Source: Streptomyces sp. 549 (GTDB taxonomy: Bacteria; Actinomycetota; Actinomycetes; Streptomycetales; Streptomycetaceae). From it: DNA of 64,000 nt. Position numbers and translations under genes: made by a program. Each line of letters starts with the position of its first letter. The stretch's first letter is position 1. The stretch is taken from NCBI RefSeq assembly GCF_030124175.1, contig NZ_JASKMT010000013.1:62001-126000 (forward strand), in the 5' to 3' direction. This document shows, in pieces, positions 37,997 through 49,057 of the stretch. A model generated the notes under the pieces. That model had not been told where the DNA came from. It worked only from the letters and a program-made list of their open reading frames with translations, and ran no database searches.

Positions 37997-38160
37997 CACA
38001 CTCTCCTCGGCGACTGGGCCGACTGGGCGGCCGGCTGCAAGGGCTGCGCCAACTGCACGGGCTGCGCCGACTGCACGGGCTGGGCGGGCCGCACGGGCTG
38101 CTCACGCTGGGACGACGCGTCCGATCGGGTCGGCGGCGGGTCCGGTACGGGGTGGGTCAT
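37996..38160 (-). CDS. Possible 54-residue Pro/Gln-rich small protein between cydA and cydB
   Basis: ATG 38160 opens a 54-codon frame ending in a TGATG overlap with the cydB start. The product is hydrophilic: MTHPVPDPPPTRSD then repeats of QPVQSAQPVQLAQPLQP coded by an 18-bp repeat (38044-38097). It has no helix, so it is not a CydX/CydH analogue. No good ribosome site; the overlap is the main support. It may be only a spacer. Confidence 0.3.
   Translation of the reverse strand: MTHPVPDPPPTRSDASSQREQPVRPAQPVQSAQPVQLAQPLQPAAQSAQSPRRV
38044..38097. repeat. 18-bp tandem repeat in the cydA-cydB spacer
   Basis: Three full units: CTGCGCCAACTGCACGGG (38044), CTGCGCCGACTGCACGGG (38062), CTGGGCGGGCCGCACGGG (38080), with a degraded fourth before them. 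Period 18 keeps any reading frame. Confidence 0.85.
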
Positions 38161-38177
38161 GGGGTTCGCACCGCCGC

Positions 38178-39707
38178 TCAGTAGGAGAAGGCCATCGGCC
38201 GGTCGGGATCGGTCGGGTCGCCGCCGATCTTCTTGGGCGGGTTGAGGTCGGCCTCGGTGAGTTCGGGCGGGCCGGCCTTGGCGTACTTCAGCAGCAGCCG
38301 CACCTCGATCACCGCGAGCACCGCGTAGAGCAGGGTGAAGACGGTCATCGAGACGATGACCTCGGCCTGCGACACGCTGGGCGAGACGGCCGAGGCGGTG
38401 GGCAGCACGCCGTAGACGACCCAGGGCTGGCGGCCCATCTCGGTGAAGATCCAGCCCCACGCGTTGGCGATGAGCGGGAAGCCCATCGTGAGCACCGCCG
38501 CCTTCCAGTACCAGCCGGTCAGGCGCGGGCCGAGCACCGTGCTGCGGCCCAGGGACAGTGACGGCACCCGGTCCTCGTCGGCGGCGTCCCGGCGCAGCTC
38601 CGGGCTGAGCCACCGCTTGCGGCGGGTGAGCCAGAGCCCGACGGCGCCGAGCGCGAAGGACGTCATGCCGAAGCCGATCATCCAGCGGAACGCCCAGTAG
38701 GCGACGGGGATGTTGGGCCGGTAGTCCTCCAGCGCGAACTGGTCGCCGTACAGCTCCTTCATCTGCTCGTTGGTGTCGTTGATGCCGGGCACCGGCTCGT
38801 GCAGGTTGTCGTGGGCGAGGAAGGACAGCAGGCCGGGGATCTCGATGGCCACCCGGTTGTGGCCCTTGTCGACGTCGCCCCAGGCGAACAGGGAGAACGG
38901 CGCCGGCCCCTCGGTGTCCCAAAGGGCTTCCGCGGCGGCCATCTTCATCGGCTGCTGCTCGTACATGATCTTGGCGAGCCGGTCGCCGCTGACGGCCGTC
39001 AGCAGTCCGGCGACGACCATCGTCACCAGGCCGAGCCGCAGCGACGCGCGCATCACCGGCACGTGTCGGCGCCGGATCAGGTGCCAGGCGGCGATGCCGA
39101 CCATGAAGGCGGCGCCGGTGAGGAAGGCAGCGGTGATGGTGTGGAAGAACTGGGCGACGGCGGTGTTCTGGGTCAGCACCTGCACGAAGTCGGTCAGCTC
39201 GGCGCGGCCGGCCTCCTCGTTGATCCGGTAGCCGACCGGGTGCTGCATCCACGAGTTGGCGGCGAGGATGAAGTACGCGGACAGCACCGTGCCGATCGAG
39301 ACCATCCAGATGCAGGCGAGGTGGATCTTCGGCGGCAGCTTGTCCCAGCCGAAGATCCACAGGCCGATGAAGGTCGACTCGAAGAAGAAGGCGATGAGCG
39401 CCTCGAAGGCCAGCGGCGCTCCGAAGATGTCGCCGACGAAGCGCGAGTAGTCGGACCAGTTCATGCCGAACTGGAACTCCTGGACGATGCCGGTGACGAC
39501 ACCCATGGCTATGTTGATCAGGAAGAGCTTGCCCCAGAACTTGGTGGCCCTGAGGTACTTCTCCTTGCCCGTGCGCACCCAGGCGGTCTGGAGGCCGGCG
39601 ACGAAGGCGGCCAGCGAGATCGTCAGGGGGACGAACAGGAAGTGGTAGACGGTCGTGATGCCGAACTGCCACCGCGCCAGGGTTTCCGGCGCCAGCGCGA
39701 GGTCCAC
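38178..39707 (-). CDS. cydA: Cytochrome bd oxidase subunit I
   Basis: 509 residues with nine helices. ARWQFGITTVYHFLFVPLTI carries the heme b595/d ligand His near residue 19-20; GMNWSDYSRFVGDIFGAPLAFEALIAFFFESTFIGLWIFGWDKL includes the conserved acidic proton-path residues; the heme b558 Met lies in the later helix. GRQPWVVYGVLPTA is the C-terminal family signature. It catalyses quinol oxidation with oxygen reduction at low oxygen. GTG 39707 has GGAGAA six bases upstream, and two Rex operators lie 78-117 bp before it, so expression should follow NADH/NAD. Confidence 0.96.
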   Translation of the reverse strand: MDLALAPETLARWQFGITTVYHFLFVPLTISLAAFVAGLQTAWVRTGKEKYLRATKFWGKLFLINIAMGVVTGIVQEFQFGMNWSDYSRFVGDIFGAPLAFEALIAFFFESTFIGLWIFGWDKLPPKIHLACIWMVSIGTVLSAYFILAANSWMQHPVGYRINEEAGRAELTDFVQVLTQNTAVAQFFHTITAAFLTGAAFMVGIAAWHLIRRRHVPVMRASLRLGLVTMVVAGLLTAVSGDRLAKIMYEQQPMKMAAAEALWDTEGPAPFSLFAWGDVDKGHNRVAIEIPGLLSFLAHDNLHEPVPGINDTNEQMKELYGDQFALEDYRPNIPVAYWAFRWMIGFGMTSFALGAVGLWLTRRKRWLSPELRRDAADEDRVPSLSLGRSTVLGPRLTGWYWKAAVLTMGFPLIANAWGWIFTEMGRQPWVVYGVLPTASAVSPSVSQAEVIVSMTVFTLLYAVLAVIEVRLLLKYAKAGPPELTEADLNPPKKIGGDPTDPDRPMAFSY

Positions 39708-39784
39708 GTCGTGTTCTCCTTCGGCTCGCCGTGGTGCGACTCGACCTGTTCCTCCCGGATCGTCCGGGACAGAGCAGGACAGGT

Positions 39785-39824
39785 TCGTGAATCCGTTCAC
39801 AAGCTTTTGTGAACGGATTCACAA
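39785..39824. promoter_or_regulatory. Double Rex operator of cydA
   Basis: Two Rex boxes: TCGTGAATCCGTTCACAA (39785-39802) and perfect TTGTGAACGGATTCACAA (39807-39824), consensus TTGTGAANNNNTTCACAA. They are also mirror images, so the whole 36-bp core forms one larger inverted repeat with 16-bp arms around a 4-bp centre. Rex represses cydABCD in S. coelicolor when NADH/NAD is low. Confidence 0.9.
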
Positions 39825-39948
39825 GCAAGTCCATTATGCCGTACCCCTGAGCGGTCCTCGTACACGGGTGCTGTCGTCCTCGTCACGTCCGCAGCGGGCC
39901 GCACTGCCCTTGCACAGGGCGCGGACAGGTACGTCCCCGCAACGCACG

Positions 39949-39990
39949 ACGCGCCCCCGGCCACCGCGTCGCGCGGCGCCGGGGGCGCGT
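39949..39990 (-). terminator. Terminator after the HisC-type gene
   Basis: Perfect 12-bp stem ACGCGCCCCCGG (39949-39960) with CCGGGGGCGCGT (39979-39990), 18-nt loop, 24 bp downstream of the stop at 40014. Confidence 0.75.
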
Positions 39991-40013
39991 GCCGGACGTT
40001 CTGCCCGGCTGGT

Positions 40014-41093
40014 CTACAGCTCCTTGCGGAAGCTCTCCGCGGCACGCAGGAAGAGGTCGTTCGCCTCGGTCTCGCCAATCGTGACCCGCACGCCCTCACC
40101 GGCGAACGGCCGGACCGTCACTCCCGCCTGCTCGGCCGCCGCGGCGAAGTCCGCGGTGCGCTCACCCAGCCGCAGCCAGACGAAGTTGGCCTGCGTGTCG
40201 GGCACGGTCCACCCCTGCGCCCGCAGCCCGTCCGAAACCCGGGTGCGCTCGGCCACCAGCGCGTCCACCCGCTCCAGCAGGGCCTGCTCGCTGCCGAGGG
40301 AGGCCACCGCCGCGTCCTGCGCGACCTGGCTCACGCCGAACGGCACCGCCGTCTTGCGCAGGGCTGCCGCGACCGGCTCGTGCGCCACCGCGAAGCCCAC
40401 CCGCAGCCCGGCCAGCCCGTACGCCTTGGAGAAGGTCCGCAGCACGCAGACGTTGGGCCGGTCCCGGTACAGCTCGATGCCGTCGGGGATGTCCGCGTCC
40501 CGGACGAACTCCCGGTACGCCTCGTCCAGCACCACCAGCACGTCCCGCGGCACCCGGTCGAGGAACCGCTCCAGGGCGTCCCGGCGGATCGCCGCGCCCG
40601 TGGGGTTGTTGGGATTGCAGACGAAGATCAGCCGGGTCCGGTCGGTGACCGCGTCGGCCATCGCGTCCAGGTCGTGCTCCTCGCCGGCGGTGAGCGGCAC
40701 CCGTACCGAGTCGGCGCCCGAGATCTGCGTGATGATCGGGTACGCCTCGAAGGAGCGCCAGGCGTAGATCACCTCGTCGCCGGGACCGGCCGTGGCCTGG
40801 AGCAGCTGCTGGGCGACCCCCACCGAGCCGGTGCCGGTCGCCAGGTGCTCGGGCGGCACGCCGAACCGGTCCGCGAGCGCCGCCATCAGGCCGGTGCAGG
40901 CCATGTCGGGGTAGCGGTTGAAGGACTCGGCCGCGGCGACGGCCGACTCCAGCACGCCGGGCAGCGGCGGGTAGGGGTTCTCGTTGGAGGACAGCTTGTA
41001 GGCGAGCGCGGCGCCGGTCGCCGCGGGCCGCCCCGGCTTGTAGGTCGGGATTCCGTCGAGCGCCGCACGCAGCCTCGGGGTCTCGTCACTCAT
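40014..41093 (-). CDS. hisC: HisC-type aminotransferase (histidinol-phosphate or aromatic)
   Basis: 359 residues, fold type I PLP enzyme. Substrate/PLP elements: [13 protein letters not shown] (about 33-45), CNPNNPTG (about 165-172), DEAYREF (about 203-209), PLP lysine in [14 protein letters not shown] (about 229-242). HisC and the aromatic aminotransferase Pat share this signature. With no his genes around it, a second HisC or phenylalanine/tyrosine aminotransferase is as likely as a true histidine-pathway enzyme. ATG 41093 has AAGGAGGA eight bases before it. Own terminator; monocistronic. Confidence 0.88.
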   Translation of the reverse strand: MSDETPRLRAALDGIPTYKPGRPAATGAALAYKLSSNENPYPPLPGVLESAVAAAESFNRYPDMACTGLMAALADRFGVPPEHLATGTGSVGVAQQLLQATAGPGDEVIYAWRSFEAYPIITQISGADSVRVPLTAGEEHDLDAMADAVTDRTRLIFVCNPNNPTGAAIRRDALERFLDRVPRDVLVVLDEAYREFVRDADIPDGIELYRDRPNVCVLRTFSKAYGLAGLRVGFAVAHEPVAAALRKTAVPFGVSQVAQDAAVASLGSEQALLERVDALVAERTRVSDGLRAQGWTVPDTQANFVWLRLGERTADFAAAAEQAGVTVRPFAGEGVRVTIGETEANDLFLRAAESFRKEL

Positions 41094-41568
41094 CGCTGTC
41101 CTCCTTGACAGGCCGGTTCCGGCGGCCCGCACGATCGGCGCCCGCCGCTCACCAGTACCGCTCGGCATTGCTCCTTACCCTAAGAGGAATCCCCCCGGCG
41201 CAGTAGCGCCCGGTCCTCCGGCGCCCCGGACCGGGGCCTCCGGCACGCCCTGGAGCTGCGGACCATGCCGCGGGCACAGACCCGCAGCACAGGTCGGCGG
41301 CACTTCCAGGGAGCGCGTTCGGCACGGCGCACGCTGGTGGCGGGCGCCGTGGCGCGCATCGCTCGTGAAGGTGAGTTGAGACCTCTTCGAGACATGCGGA
41401 GGAGTGCGGGACCTAGGGCCGAATCACCCGGCACACCACACTGACTGACTGTCAACTTCCTTGGCTTCAAAGGTGTTTAGCCAGAGAAAGCCTTGCAGAA
41501 TCGTGACTTCTCACCTGTTCCGGAGTGGCCACGAAGGGGGCTGCTCTCAGCCCTACTATCGGCTCGCC
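41094..41568. other. Divergent promoter region, hisC-type/LacI
   Basis: 475 bp with two outward-facing genes. The right 160 bp (41400-41560) is notably AT-rich for this genome. No supported gene: a leftward 96-codon frame at 41180-41470 has poor codon bias and no ribosome site. TACTAT (41554-41559) is a probable -10 for the LacI gene. Confidence 0.6.
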
Positions 41569-42678
41569 ATGACAGCAGCAGGGAAGCACCAGGTGAGCCG
41601 GTCCGCCGGCCGTCGGTTGGGGCGGGCGGGCATCCGGGATGTCGCCGCCGCCGCCGGTGTGTCCATCACGACCGTCTCCGACGCACTGAACGGGAAGGGG
41701 CGGCTGCCCGATGCGACACGCCGCCACGTCCGCGAAGTCGCCGACCGGCTCGGATACCGGCCCTCGGCGGCGGCCCGCACCCTCCGCACGGGCAAGTCCG
41801 GACTGATCGGGCTCACGGTCACCACCTACGGCGAAGAACCGTTCACCTTCACGGAGTTCGCCTACTTCGCGGAAATGGTCAGAGCCGCCACCTCGGCCGC
41901 CCTGGCCCGCGGCTACGCCCTGGTGATCCTGCCCGCCCCGGCCCGGCACAACGCCATCGACGTGTGGGCCAACGTCGCCCTCGACGGCACCGTCGTCATC
42001 GACCCCTCCGACCACGACCCGGTCGTCGCCGAACTCGTCCGCCAGGGCATCCCGGTCGTCTCCGACGGCCGCCCCGCCGCCAGCCTGCCCGTCACCGCCT
42101 GGGTGGACAACGACCACGAGGCCGCCGTCACCGGCCTGCTCGACCACCTCGCCGAGTCCGGCGCCCGCCGCATCGGCCTGCTCACCGGCACCAGCACCGA
42201 CACGTACACCCGGCTGTCCACCGCCGCCTACCTCCAGTGGTGCGAGCGCGTCGGGCAGGAACCCGTCTACGAGGCCTACCCCGCCCACGACCCGTGTGCC
42301 GGAGCCGTCGCCGCCGACCGGCTGCTCGCCCGCCCGGACCGGCCCGACGCCGTCTACGGACTCTTCGACCCCAACGGCACCGACCTGCTGGCCGCCGCCC
42401 GCCGCTACGGCCTGCGCGTGCCCGAGGACCTGCTGCTGGTGTGCTGCAGCGAGTCCTCCGTCTACGCCGCGACCGAGCCCCCCATCACCACGCTGTCCCT
42501 CAAACCCCGGCGCATCGGCACCGCCGTGATCCAACTGCTGATCGACGCGATCGAAGGACTCGACCAGGGCCGCGTCATCCAGCAGGTCATGCCCACCGAC
42601 CTGATCGTCCGCACGTCCTCCCAGCGGCGGCACCCACGCACCACCGTCAGCGCACCACGCACCCCGGCGGCCGACTGA
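41569..42678 (+). CDS. LacI-family transcriptional regulator
   Basis: 369 residues. The helix-turn-helix is about 22-45 (IRDVAAAAGVSITTVSDALNG), the hinge helix about 60-72 (PSAAARTLRTGKSG). The type I periplasmic-binding-like effector domain runs from 75 to 350. The N-terminus carries an extra 18 residues before the DNA-binding domain. Effector probably a sugar or nucleoside, unknown. No transporter genes flank it, so its regulon is elsewhere. No ribosome site upstream of ATG 41569; a TACTAT -10 nine bases before suggests leaderless or nearly leaderless mRNA. Confidence 0.92.
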   Translation: MTAAGKHQVSRSAGRRLGRAGIRDVAAAAGVSITTVSDALNGKGRLPDATRRHVREVADRLGYRPSAAARTLRTGKSGLIGLTVTTYGEEPFTFTEFAYFAEMVRAATSAALARGYALVILPAPARHNAIDVWANVALDGTVVIDPSDHDPVVAELVRQGIPVVSDGRPAASLPVTAWVDNDHEAAVTGLLDHLAESGARRIGLLTGTSTDTYTRLSTAAYLQWCERVGQEPVYEAYPAHDPCAGAVAADRLLARPDRPDAVYGLFDPNGTDLLAAARRYGLRVPEDLLLVCCSESSVYAATEPPITTLSLKPRRIGTAVIQLLIDAIEGLDQGRVIQQVMPTDLIVRTSSQRRHPRTTVSAPRTPAAD

Positions 42679-42886
42679 CGCCACACGAGTGCGCCGCTCC
42701 GGCGGCTCTGAGCGGAAAATTCGGGAGAAACTCCCGCAGTGACCGGTCGCGGCGGCAATTGCCACCCCCCAGGTGCGTCACAACGCCCGACCAGCGTTCC
42801 TATGATGGGCGAACGGCACCGGGACCGCCCTGCGACCAGGGCTCGATCCGGCAGGTGCACAGCTGCGCGTACTGGTGGAGGGGTCA

Positions 42887-43918
42887 ATGACTCAGGGGGC
42901 CGGTCAAGGACCCGAGATGTGGCAGCACGCGAGCGTGGCAGGTGACACGGACGCTCCCGTCGGCATGCCGCATCCCGACGACGACTACACACCGACGCAG
43001 CGGGACCTCCCGGTGATCACCCGGGACCCCGGCCCGGACGCCACGCCCACCCTGGTGGACGCCCCGGTCCCGGCGGCCGGCGAGGAGGCCGCAGGCCCGC
43101 TCTACGTCGTCGGCGACGTGCACGGATACCTCGACGAGCTGCGCGCCGCCCTGCTCGACGTCGGCCTCATCGACGCCGAGCACCACTGGGCCGCCGGCAA
43201 CGCCCGCCTGTGGTTCCTCGGCGACTTCACCGACCGCGGCCCCGACGGCATCGGCGTCATCGACCTCGTCATGCAGCTCTCCGCCGAGGCCGCCGCCGTC
43301 GGCGGCTACTGCAAGGCACTCCTGGGCAACCACGAGCTGCTGCTGCTCGGCGCGAAGCGGTTCGCCGACACGGCCGTCAACTCCGGTGCCGGAACAGCCT
43401 CCTTCCAGGCGGCCTGGCTGCTCAACGGCGGGCAGCGCACCGACATGGAACGCCTCCAGGAGCACCACCTCCAGTGGATGTCCCGGCTGGACGCCATGAC
43501 GCTCGCCGACGGCCACCTGCTGCTGCACTCCGACACCACCGCCTACCGCGACTACGGCAGCAGCATCACCACCGTCAACGACGCCGTCACCGAAGCGCTG
43601 GAGCGCCGCGACCCGGACGAGACCTGGGACATGTTCCGCAAGTTCACCAAGCGGTTCGCGTTCCGCGACGACGACGGCGCGCAGGTCGCCCGCGACCTGC
43701 TGGAAACCTACGGCGGACGGCAGGTCGTGCACGGCCACAGCCCCATCCCGTACCTGCTCGGGGAGGCACCCGCCAAGGACGGCGCGGACGCCGACGGGGA
43801 ACGCACCGTGCACATCGAGGGCCCGCACCTGTACGCCGAGGGGCTCGCCGTCGGCATGGACGGCGGCGTCACGATGGACGGCAGACTGCTCGTCGCCCGC
43901 CTCCCCCTGACCGACTGA
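42887..43918 (+). CDS. Metallophosphoesterase (Ser/Thr-phosphatase-like)
   Basis: 343 residues. An acidic, disordered N-terminus (1-65) precedes the calcineurin-like fold: GDVHGYLDEL (about 74-83), GDFTDRGPDG (about 111-120), GNHE (about 148-151) and the later VVHGHSPIP (about 285-293), so the metal-binding motifs are complete. This pattern fits PPP-type or bis(5'-nucleosyl)-tetraphosphatase-like enzymes; target unknown. ATG 42887 follows GGAGGGG. Stand-alone gene between the LacI gene and a membrane protein, no obvious operon. Confidence 0.9.
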   Translation: MTQGAGQGPEMWQHASVAGDTDAPVGMPHPDDDYTPTQRDLPVITRDPGPDATPTLVDAPVPAAGEEAAGPLYVVGDVHGYLDELRAALLDVGLIDAEHHWAAGNARLWFLGDFTDRGPDGIGVIDLVMQLSAEAAAVGGYCKALLGNHELLLLGAKRFADTAVNSGAGTASFQAAWLLNGGQRTDMERLQEHHLQWMSRLDAMTLADGHLLLHSDTTAYRDYGSSITTVNDAVTEALERRDPDETWDMFRKFTKRFAFRDDDGAQVARDLLETYGGRQVVHGHSPIPYLLGEAPAKDGADADGERTVHIEGPHLYAEGLAVGMDGGVTMDGRLLVARLPLTD

Positions 43919-44223
43919 GCCCGCTTGCCGACCCGCCTCATCGCTGCCCGACGGGCGGCCGGTCCCTGCGATCGGAGGCGGAAAGATCCACACCGCCTTC
44001 GACCTCGATCCGTCAACCCAGTGCTCACCTGCGGAAGCAATTTCGGAAACCCCCTGTCACCACGTGCCGGAATCGCTCTACCATCGTTCCTGCCGCAAGC
44101 GAGCCTCTCCTCCGACCCGTTCCACAGCCGCCCGGCCTCCATCCCCGCAGGAGGGACTCCACCTCGGCCCCACCGATCGCCGGCAGACGGCCGGCGCGTC
44201 TCGGCCCTAAGGAGCATCGGGGG
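43919..44223. other. Intergenic region before the coiled membrane protein gene
   Basis: 305 bp without a supported gene. TACCAT at 44080-44085 is a candidate -10 and AAGGAG near 44210 a ribosome site for the gene at 44224. Confidence 0.5.
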
Positions 44224-45123
44224 ATGTACATGAACAGCGCTCCGCATCTGCGAATCGAAGACCGCCCCGAGTTCGAGCGCGCTCTGGACGAGGCGCTGCG
44301 TTCCGCGCGCGAACGCCCGGAACTCGCCGACGCGCAACAGCACCTCAACAGCGAGCAGTTGCGCACCATGGCGCTCAGCGCCTCCGCCGCGATCACCGCC
44401 TGCGCGGCAGCGGAGTACCAGGAGTTCATCCGTTTGAGGGAGAAACTCCGGCACCCGGCACCGTCCACCACCCCGTCAGACGGCACCGGCGAGGACGGCA
44501 TCACACCGCGCGGCGGCGTGTCACTCGGAATCGCCGGCGGCATCGCCGACACCGGCGGCGCAGGCCTCTTCGCCGTCGTCACCGTGCTGGCCCCGGTACT
44601 CGCCGGCGCGGCCGCCGTCATCTTCCTCGCCGTCGGCTACGCCCTGCACATGCTCTCGCCCGAACCCGCGCTCGCCGAACCGATGCGCAACGTCGGCTGG
44701 GTCTTCGCCGTCATCACCGCCGGGGGCATCCTCATCGCCACCATAGGGCTGCTGCTCACCGCCCTGCGCAACTCCGCCAGCGCCACCCAGGAACCGGACA
44801 GCGGCACGGACACAGGGCCGCTCGCCGAGGAAGTGGCCCTCGCCCGCACGGTCTGGCGCCAGGCGCTGATCGAGCGCGGCATCGTCCCGTTCCTCCGCGA
44901 GGCCCTCACCGACCCGCCCGACCGCCTGCCCGAACCCACCCCCGCCCCGCCCACCGGCCCCGGCCACCAGAGCGGCAGCCGCACCCCGCGCCTGGGCTAC
45001 TCCCACCCGGGCTTCACCAGCCCGGCCGGCGAGGCTTCCCAGAAGGGCACCTCCAGCCCCCGCTTCTCAAGCCCCGACTTCTCCAGCCCCGACTTCGGCG
45101 GCCCGGACCACAAGCCGGAGTAG
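44224..45123 (+). CDS. Conserved two-helix membrane protein
   Basis: 299 residues. A soluble helical N-terminus (1-85, rich in Glu/Arg/Ala, probably coiled coil), two transmembrane helices (about 115-142 and 157-180), then a cytosolic helix and a disordered tail with repeated FSSPDFSSPDFGGPD. No catalytic motif. Conserved in streptomycetes as far as I recognise it, function unknown. ATG 44224 follows AAGGAG at ten bases; ATG 44230 is second choice. Precedes a 54-residue membrane protein gene. Confidence 0.85.
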   Translation: MYMNSAPHLRIEDRPEFERALDEALRSARERPELADAQQHLNSEQLRTMALSASAAITACAAAEYQEFIRLREKLRHPAPSTTPSDGTGEDGITPRGGVSLGIAGGIADTGGAGLFAVVTVLAPVLAGAAAVIFLAVGYALHMLSPEPALAEPMRNVGWVFAVITAGGILIATIGLLLTALRNSASATQEPDSGTDTGPLAEEVALARTVWRQALIERGIVPFLREALTDPPDRLPEPTPAPPTGPGHQSGSRTPRLGYSHPGFTSPAGEASQKGTSSPRFSSPDFSSPDFGGPDHKPE

Positions 45124-45196
45124 GGGGCGGGGGCCTGGGCGGCCCCGTCGAAGGGGCGGCGGCTGCCCGGTAGGGCGCGTCGCCGAGGGGGGAACC

Positions 45197-45361
45197 GTGC
45201 AGGACTGGGACGACGACAGCGACTACCGCTCGGCAGTCGGCTGCGCGTGGCTGTCGGTGGTGTTCGCAGTGACGTGCATCGTGATCGTTGTCGGCGCCAC
45301 CATCGTCGTCCTCCTCAGCCTGTGGGGGATGCCGGGCATGCTGTCGCTCATCTCCGACTGA
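45197..45361 (+). CDS. 54-residue single-helix membrane protein
   Basis: GTG 45197, preceded by GAGGGGGGA, opens a short frame ending at TGA 45361. Acidic N-terminus VQDWDDDSDYRS, one strongly hydrophobic helix (about residues 16-43), short C-terminus MPGMLSLISD. High GC at third positions supports coding. It begins 74 bp after the preceding membrane protein gene, in the same direction. Small regulatory or accessory membrane protein; function unknown. Confidence 0.65.
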   Translation: MQDWDDDSDYRSAVGCAWLSVVFAVTCIVIVVGATIVVLLSLWGMPGMLSLISD

Positions 45362-45635
45362 CGCCACGGCGCAGGGCACAGGCGGATCGGCTGCACTCGG
45401 TCATGGGGCCGCCTGGCCCCTTCGACCGGCCGCCGGACTTCACAACGTCGGGTGACATCCGGCACGTCGGTGCCTGCGCCGACACCCGAAGACGGCTTGT
45501 AGCCTCGCCTTCCGTCGGGACTCGGACCTAGACCTGATGCCCGATGCCGGATGGGCGCTCGATTCCTAAGCTCACTGTGATCTCCGTCCACCGACGTGGA
45601 CTGCTGTCCCGGGCGCCCGAACAGGAGACACAGGA

Positions 45636-46046
45636 ATGACTGCAGACGCCACAGCTCACCTACGCGTTGCCCGACCCTCCCGCGACCTGGGGGCCGCTGA
45701 GCGTTTCTGGGTCTCCGGCCTCGGTCTCGACGTCCTGTACCGGCATGCGTCGGACGGCACCTCGGGGCTGAGTTCCCTCCTGATGGTCGGCTGGCCACAT
45801 GCCCACTGGCATCTGGAACTCGTGCACGACCCCGCCACTCCCGTGCAGCCACGGCCGACACCGGAGGACCTGCTGGTCGTCTACCTCGGCGAACCGGTGC
45901 CCGACTCCCTGGTGGAACGGCTCAAGCAGCACGGTGGGAAGCGGGTTCCGGCCCACAACCCGTACTGGGACACGTGGGGCGTCACGCTCCAAGACCCGGA
46001 CGGCTATCTGCTCGTGCTCTCCACCCGCACTTGGTCCACCGCGTAA
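45636..46046 (+). CDS. Glyoxalase/bleomycin-resistance fold protein
   Basis: 136 residues, one vicinal-oxygen-chelate domain. VARPSRDLGAAERFWVSGLGLDVLYRH is the first beta-alpha-beta module; LELVHDP and DTWGVTLQDPDGYLLVLSTRTW form the second with the usual metal-site acidic residue. Metal ligands are partly conserved (His near residue 53-55, Glu about 56), so enzymatic activity is possible but unproven. ATG 45636 follows AGGAGACACAGG. It stands alone beside a degenerate region. Confidence 0.88.
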   Translation: MTADATAHLRVARPSRDLGAAERFWVSGLGLDVLYRHASDGTSGLSSLLMVGWPHAHWHLELVHDPATPVQPRPTPEDLLVVYLGEPVPDSLVERLKQHGGKRVPAHNPYWDTWGVTLQDPDGYLLVLSTRTWSTA

Positions 46047-46380
46047 CACCCTCTGCACAGGCCGATGGCCAGCACTTGTTCGCCCTGCCCATCAGGCCCG
46101 CTGCGCAACGCTCCGCACCGTGAGGTTGAAGTCGGTGGCCGTGGTGCTTCTTGTCTATGGCTCCCCAGCGACCTCGGAGGCACGACGACCACGGCCTGGA
46201 GGGTCACCGCTGGCCGCGACGGGTCCCGCCCGGTGCTGACCCAGCGCACCTCAGCGAGCACCACCACCGCACCCCGCACCCCGGCGCCGCAGCCGGGCGG
46301 CCCCGGACGCGCCGGGGCCGCCCGCAAGCGGGTCGGGAAGGGACGGGAAGCGGGTAGTCCGCGACCGGCGGGGCGGGGCG

Positions 46381-46675
<295 letters not shown>

Positions 46676-47045
46676 GGTGATCACCTCACTTGCTGCACGC
46701 GTTGGAGATGGCGGTGATGCCGATGAGCGCCTTGACCATCTCCCGTTCCGCTGCCGCAGCCAGGCCCGCGACCAGGACGGTGGCGCGGCGCGCACACCCA
46801 CGGTCCGACACGCTCGTGCTCAGGTATCCCCCGGGATCATCAGTTCAGCTCCGAGTTCCGCGAATCCCGTGGTCAAGGGGACGGCGGACCCGGTTGTCCG
46901 TCTTGGTCAACCTGATCACGCCACCAGACGAGCGACTGTGACGGAAGGCACAATCCCGCCTCAGGTGTAGCTCAAAGTTATGTTTAGGTGTAAATCAACA
47001 CCCCTGATCGTCGAGGCCCCGGCCGCAGTAGCGGGCGGGTACGAC

Positions 47046-47084
47046 CGCGCCCCCGCCACTGCGTGAACAGGACGGGGGCGCGGA
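47046..47084 (-). terminator. Terminator of thiC
   Basis: 11-bp stem CCGCGCCCCCG (47046-47056) with CGGGGGCGCGG (47074-47084), 17-nt loop, 15 bp after the thiC stop. Confidence 0.75.
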
Positions 47085-47098
47085 GTCGGTTCGGGGTA

Positions 47099-48985
<1,887 letters not shown>

Positions 48986-49045
48986 GATGTGCAAAAGCAC
49001 GCCCACGCTAGCGGTTCGCCGCTGCGCGGCGCCAGTGGGTCTTGC

Positions 49046-49051
49046 GATGAT
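49046..49051 (+). promoter_or_regulatory. -10 element of the YibE/F gene
   Basis: GATGAT six bases before GTG 49058; no ribosome site. Confidence 0.4.
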
Positions 49052-49057
49052 CGGTCC

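Noticed and set aside
41180..41470. Leftward 96-codon frame in the hisC-LacI gap
   Set aside because: No ribosome site, random codon use, no recognisable domain.
46940..47045. tRNA or attachment site beside thiC
   Set aside because: No cloverleaf could be folded by eye and no duplicated end sequence was found.
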